A DNA stretch of 42,319 nt from Thalassobaculaceae bacterium. GTDB lineage: Bacteria; Pseudomonadota; Alphaproteobacteria; Thalassobaculales; Thalassobaculaceae. How positions within the stretch are numbered: position 1 is the first letter of the stretch; the number at the start of each line of letters is the position of its first letter. This document shows, piece after piece, positions 39,023-42,319 of this stretch. The stretch spans positions 1 through 42,319 of the forward strand of contig JARGOG010000027.1 of NCBI GenBank assembly GCA_029212785.1, read 5' to 3'. The translations under genes and the position numbers were made by a program. The notes under the pieces are model-generated. The model was not told the DNA's origin. It worked only from the letters and a program-made list of their open reading frames with translations, and searched no databases.

Positions 39023-39820
39023 ATGGCACCGAACGACGGGGTCCGACCGACACGACATGACGACGCCTCGCCGCGTCTCGTGCATCAGAACACCACGCGC
39101 CGCGGGCTTGCCGCCCATAACGTGGGAAAGCGCTTCAAGAAGCGGCCGGTTCTGCGCGACGTGTCCGTGAACGTGCGGCCGGGCGAGGCTGTCGGCCTGC
39201 TCGGGCCGAACGGTGCCGGCAAGACCACCTGCTTCTATATCATCACCGGTCTGATCGCGACCGATGCCGGTTCCGTCAGCCTGGACGGCCAGGACATCAC
39301 CGATCTGCCGATGTACCGGCGCGCCCGCCTCGGGATCGGCTATCTGCCGCAGGAGGCGTCGATCTTCCGCGGCCTCAGCGTCGAGCAGAACATTGCCGCC
39401 GTCCTTGAGGTCGTGGAATCGAACCCGAGCAAGCGCGAGGTGATGCTGGAGGACCTGCTGGCCGAGTTCTCCATCAGCCATCTGCGCCGCACGCCGGCGC
39501 TGGCCCTGTCGGGGGGCGAGCGCCGCCGCGTCGAGATCGCCCGCGCGCTTGCCTCCGGACCGCAGTTCATTCTGCTGGACGAGCCGCTGGCCGGTATCGA
39601 TCCGATCGCCGTGGGCGAGATCCGCGACCTGATCTCTCACCTGACCGACCGCGGATTGGGTGTGCTGATCACCGATCACAACGTCCGAGAAACGTTGGAG
39701 ATCGTCGATCGCGCCTACATCCTCCATGATGGCATGGTCCTGATGGAAGGATCGCCGGACGACATCGTCGGAAACCGCGATGTCCGGCGCTTCTACCTCG
39801 GGGAACGTTTCAGTCTCTGA
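39023..39820 (+). CDS. lptB: LPS export ABC transporter ATPase LptB
   Basis: A 265-residue ATPase that drives LPS extraction from the inner membrane. Walker A GPNGAGKT is at residues 61-68, signature LSGGE at 162-166, Walker B FILLDE at 182-187 and the H-loop histidine at 219. The typical LptB stretches GIGYLPQEASIFRGLSVEQNI and DHNVRETLEIVDRAYI are present. ATG 39023 has a GAGAGAAC purine run; a GTG at 38969 is a less likely start. An N-terminal extension of about 28 residues precedes the ABC core. rpoN follows after 12 bases. Confidence 0.96.
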   Translation: MAPNDGVRPTRHDDASPRLVHQNTTRRGLAAHNVGKRFKKRPVLRDVSVNVRPGEAVGLLGPNGAGKTTCFYIITGLIATDAGSVSLDGQDITDLPMYRRARLGIGYLPQEASIFRGLSVEQNIAAVLEVVESNPSKREVMLEDLLAEFSISHLRRTPALALSGGERRRVEIARALASGPQFILLDEPLAGIDPIAVGEIRDLISHLTDRGLGVLITDHNVRETLEIVDRAYILHDGMVLMEGSPDDIVGNRDVRRFYLGERFSL

Positions 39821-39832
39821 CGCTGCACGCCC

Positions 39833-41440
39833 ATGGCCCTGTCGCAACGCTTAGATCTCCGCCAAGGACAGTCCCTTGTCCTGACGCCGCAGTTGCAGCA
39901 GGCAATCAAGCTGCTGCAACTGAACAATATGGAACTGGCGGAATATGTCGAAGGCGAGCTGGCGCAGAACCCGCTGCTCGACCGTGACGACGGCGATGGC
40001 CCCGCGGCTTTGGAAGCGGCCTCTGCCGATAATCTGCTGCGACACGACGGGGAGAGCCCGGCGCCGACGCCCGATGGCGACGGGTTCGCCGATGCCGTCG
40101 ACGACGGAGGCCGCGACACGGTCGACCGCACCACCACCGAGAGCATTCCGGCTACCGGCGACGACCCGAACGATGTCGACTACGACAACAACTGGGGCAG
40201 CGCCGGGATCGAGGAGACCGAGGGTGTGGCGGCGATCGGCGCCGGCGACCTGTCGAGCTGGAGTACCGCCGGTGGCGGCGGCGGTGGCCTGGTCGGCGAC
40301 GACGAATTCGGACTGGAGCAGACGGTCGCCGATTCCAAGACCCTGCGCGAACACCTGCTCGACCAGATGTCGATGGAGTTCGACGAGGCGCGCGACCGCC
40401 TGATCGCCGCGCACCTGATCGACATGGTGGATCCGGCGGGTTACCTCGCCGGTGACCTGGATGTCCTGGCGGACCAGCTTGGCGCCGACATGGCCGAGAT
40501 CGAGCGAGTCCTGGCCCGGGTGCAGGGGCTGGATCCGGCCGGGGTGCTTGCCCGCGATCTCAAGGAGTGCCTGGCGCTGCAACTGGCCGACCGCAACCGG
40601 CTCGACCCATATATGCAGGCGTTGCTCGACAATCTCGACCTGCTGGCGCGCCGCGAGATTGCGGCCCTGAAGAAGCTCTGCGGGGTCGATGACGAAGACC
40701 TCACCGAGATGATCTCCGAGATCCGTGCCCTGAACCCGAAACCGGGTGAGGCGTTCGACCGGCCATTGGACCAGCCGGTGGTGCCGGATGTTCTGATCCG
40801 GCGCGGCGCCGATGGTAGCTGGCTGGTCGAGTTGAACAGCGAGACCCTGCCGCGGGTGCTCGTCAACAACGCCTATTATGCCGAGGTCTCGAAATTCGCC
40901 GCCAAGGACCGCAAGGCCAAGGAATATCTGTCTGAATGCCTGCAGACGGCGAACTGGTTGACCCGCTCGCTGCACCAGCGGGCGACGACGATTCTGAAGG
41001 TCGGCAGCGAGATCGTGCGCCAGCAGGACGCGTTCTTCGAGAAGGGGATCCAGTATCTCCGCCCCCTCGTGCTGCGCGATATCGCCGATGCCATCGGCAT
41101 GCATGAGAGCACCGTCAGCCGGGTAACCAGCAACAAGTTCGCGGCCACGCCCCGCGGCATCTTCGAGCTCAAGTACTTCTTCACCTCGGCCATCGCCTCG
41201 TCGGGCGGCGGCGAGGCGCATTCGGCGGAAGCGGTTCGGCACCGGATCAAGGGCCTGATCGAAGCCGAACCGGCCACCGCCATTCTGTCGGACGACCGGA
41301 TCGTGGAACTCCTGCGGGTGGACGGCGTGGATATCGCCCGGAGGACCGTCGCTAAGTATCGGGAGGCAATGCGCATTCCCTCAAGCGTGCAACGCCGGCG
41401 CGAGAAGGTCGGTCAATCGGTGATGGCGGCCCGGCGATAG
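39833..41440 (+). CDS. rpoN: RNA polymerase sigma-54 factor
   Basis: A 535-residue sigma-54. Region I is the glutamine/leucine-rich LTPQLQQAIKLLQLNNMELAEYVE, followed by an acidic region II (about residues 50-160). The core-binding and helix-turn-helix parts follow (LRDIADAIGMHESTVSRVTSNK). The RpoN box ARRTVAKYRE is at 502-511. It directs RNA polymerase to -24/-12 promoters with enhancer-binding activators. The position after lptB and before hpf is the usual one in proteobacteria. Confidence 0.97.
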   Translation: MALSQRLDLRQGQSLVLTPQLQQAIKLLQLNNMELAEYVEGELAQNPLLDRDDGDGPAALEAASADNLLRHDGESPAPTPDGDGFADAVDDGGRDTVDRTTTESIPATGDDPNDVDYDNNWGSAGIEETEGVAAIGAGDLSSWSTAGGGGGGLVGDDEFGLEQTVADSKTLREHLLDQMSMEFDEARDRLIAAHLIDMVDPAGYLAGDLDVLADQLGADMAEIERVLARVQGLDPAGVLARDLKECLALQLADRNRLDPYMQALLDNLDLLARREIAALKKLCGVDDEDLTEMISEIRALNPKPGEAFDRPLDQPVVPDVLIRRGADGSWLVELNSETLPRVLVNNAYYAEVSKFAAKDRKAKEYLSECLQTANWLTRSLHQRATTILKVGSEIVRQQDAFFEKGIQYLRPLVLRDIADAIGMHESTVSRVTSNKFAATPRGIFELKYFFTSAIASSGGGEAHSAEAVRHRIKGLIEAEPATAILSDDRIVELLRVDGVDIARRTVAKYREAMRIPSSVQRRREKVGQSVMAARR

Positions 41441-41639
41441 ACCGGCAAACCGCCGCGTGACTCGATTGTTGACCTTGAAACGCGCTACACTTAGGTTCCG
41501 GCGCTTCGCTCAGATGGGACCGGAACGGGTGGCGCCGGCGCGGCGATGGAAACGCGCTGTGGAGCACTTTGAGGCTCATTCGAAACCCGGTGTCCGTGCT
41601 CACCTGATGCGAAGGCCGGACGCAAGATTGGATACAGCC

Positions 41640-42221
41640 ATGCAGATATCTGTCCAGGGCAAGCAACTCGACGTCGGTGACGCGCTCCGTGAGCGGATCG
41701 AGACGGAGATCGATGGGATCGCGACCAAGTATTTTTCCGATCCGATCGAGGCCACGGTGACCATGACGAAGTCGGGCAACCAGTTCGCCGCCGACATCGT
41801 CGTCCACATTGGCAAGGGCATCACCGTGCAGAGCGAGGGCAAGGCCGGCGAGGCCCATCCCGCCTTCGATGTCGCCGCCGAGCGCATGGACAAACGCCTG
41901 CGACGCTATAAGCGGCGATTGCGCGACCATCATCGTGGGCACGCACCGGATGCAATTGCCGCCCAACAGTATATCCTGGCCGCCGAACCTGAAGTCGAAG
42001 AGGTGGACGAGCCGGATGGCTGGAACCCGGTCGTTGTCGCGGAGATGGAAACGGCGGTCGATACCCTGACCGTGGGCGAGGCGGTCATGCGTCTCGACCT
42101 TTCCGGGGCCCCGGCGCTCATGTTCCGCAATCGCGGCCATGGGGGAATTAACATGATCTATCGCCGGTCCGACGGGAACGTCGGATGGGTGGATCCCGCC
42201 GGGGTTGCCGGCGCCGACTAA
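41640..42221 (+). CDS. hpf: Long-form ribosome hibernation promoting factor
   Basis: A 193-residue protein with an N-terminal S30AE domain (about 1-95: MQISVQGKQLDVGDALRERI, ending in RMDKRLRRYKRRL), an acidic linker, and a C-terminal dimerisation domain (about 130-190: DTLTVGEAVMRLDLSGAPALMFRN). The long form pairs ribosomes into inactive 100S dimers in stationary phase. ATG 41640 is chosen by the family's usual N-terminus; ATG 41607 is in frame upstream. The 199-base gap after rpoN may hold its own promoter, but none was clear. In relatives ptsN usually follows, beyond this window. Confidence 0.93.
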   Translation: MQISVQGKQLDVGDALRERIETEIDGIATKYFSDPIEATVTMTKSGNQFAADIVVHIGKGITVQSEGKAGEAHPAFDVAAERMDKRLRRYKRRLRDHHRGHAPDAIAAQQYILAAEPEVEEVDEPDGWNPVVVAEMETAVDTLTVGEAVMRLDLSGAPALMFRNRGHGGINMIYRRSDGNVGWVDPAGVAGAD

Positions 42222-42245
42222 TTGCGTTCTTTACTTTGAACGCAA
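42222..42245. promoter_or_regulatory. Perfect inverted repeat after hpf
   Basis: TTGCGTTC (42222-42229) and GAACGCAA (42238-42245) form an 8-bp perfect repeat around TTTACTTT, directly after the hpf stop. No T-run follows, so it may be a weak hairpin terminator or an operator for the next gene. Confidence 0.4.
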
Positions 42246-42319
42246 CCGAAGCAGGTCATTCGAGCACGATTCCGACTTCGTCCGTCCCCCGCGCGGGGCG
42301 GGCGGCCCCAAGAGCGAGC

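Noticed and set aside
39851-41242. Minus-strand open frame of 463 codons
   Set aside because: Opposite rpoN; no recognisable protein pattern.
41441-41639. Possible sigma-54 (-24/-12) promoter before hpf
   Set aside because: No TGGCAC-N5-TTGCW-type match was found; the TTGACC and TACACT boxes present are only 11 bases apart.

Overview
The window reads as a piece of chromosome from a high-GC alphaproteobacterium, probably of the Rhodospirillales type. This is inferred from gene content: an lptC-lptA-lptB-rpoN-hpf cluster, a bamD-recN-ligA cluster, an NrnC-type short RNase, a complex I NDUFA9-like epimerase, DUF1127 and a Gram-negative LPS export system. Nothing here fixes genus or species. No insertion sequence, phage gene, CRISPR array or rRNA was seen. 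There is one tRNA gene, tRNA-Leu(CAG).

Layout, left to right. 0.2-4.7 kb (minus): a four-gene operon for a Gld-type ABC transporter (ATPase, permease, GldG-like protein, DUF4340 protein). 4.8-6.6 kb (plus): a membrane adenylate cyclase with a cytochrome-b-like anchor and a [2Fe-2S] domain. A palindromic intergenic repeat separates it from a minus-strand block, nadE-gltX-cysS (6.7-11.3 kb), followed by a GNAT acetyltransferase gene. 12.0-17.5 kb (plus): a ClC chloride transporter with CBS domains, a UvrD/PcrA-type helicase and prmA, ending at a strong bidirectional terminator. 17.5-18.6 kb: a DUF1127 gene divergent from an SRPBCC gene. 18.6-23.7 kb (minus): ligA, recN, bamD and a 59-residue orphan gene with its own terminator. 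23.9-25.7 kb (minus): a COG3146-type acyltransferase and ridA.

25.7-30.1 kb is the most accessory-looking part. RidA diverges, across a structured 508-bp gap with an A+T-rich inverted repeat, from a class III aminotransferase, a pentapeptide-repeat protein and a class V aminotransferase-fold protein. 30.1-33.9 kb holds an unrecognised two-helix membrane protein with a clear promoter, an MFS exporter and a flavin monooxygenase-like protein. 34.0-35.4 kb is a 3-oxoacid CoA-transferase pair. 35.4-37.3 kb carries the NDUFA9-like gene, tRNA-Leu and nrnC. 37.4-42.2 kb is the LPS-export/sigma-54/hibernation-factor cluster.

Most of the window is housekeeping. The points most worth a second look are the redox-type cyclase, the ridA/aminotransferase divergent region with possible attenuation, a candidate small RNA downstream of ligA, the 59-residue helix-turn-helix-like gene, the ClC protein lacking the inner proton glutamate, and the orphan membrane protein at 30.1-30.9 kb. 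Many long open frames lie antisense to real genes because of the high GC content; they were discarded.
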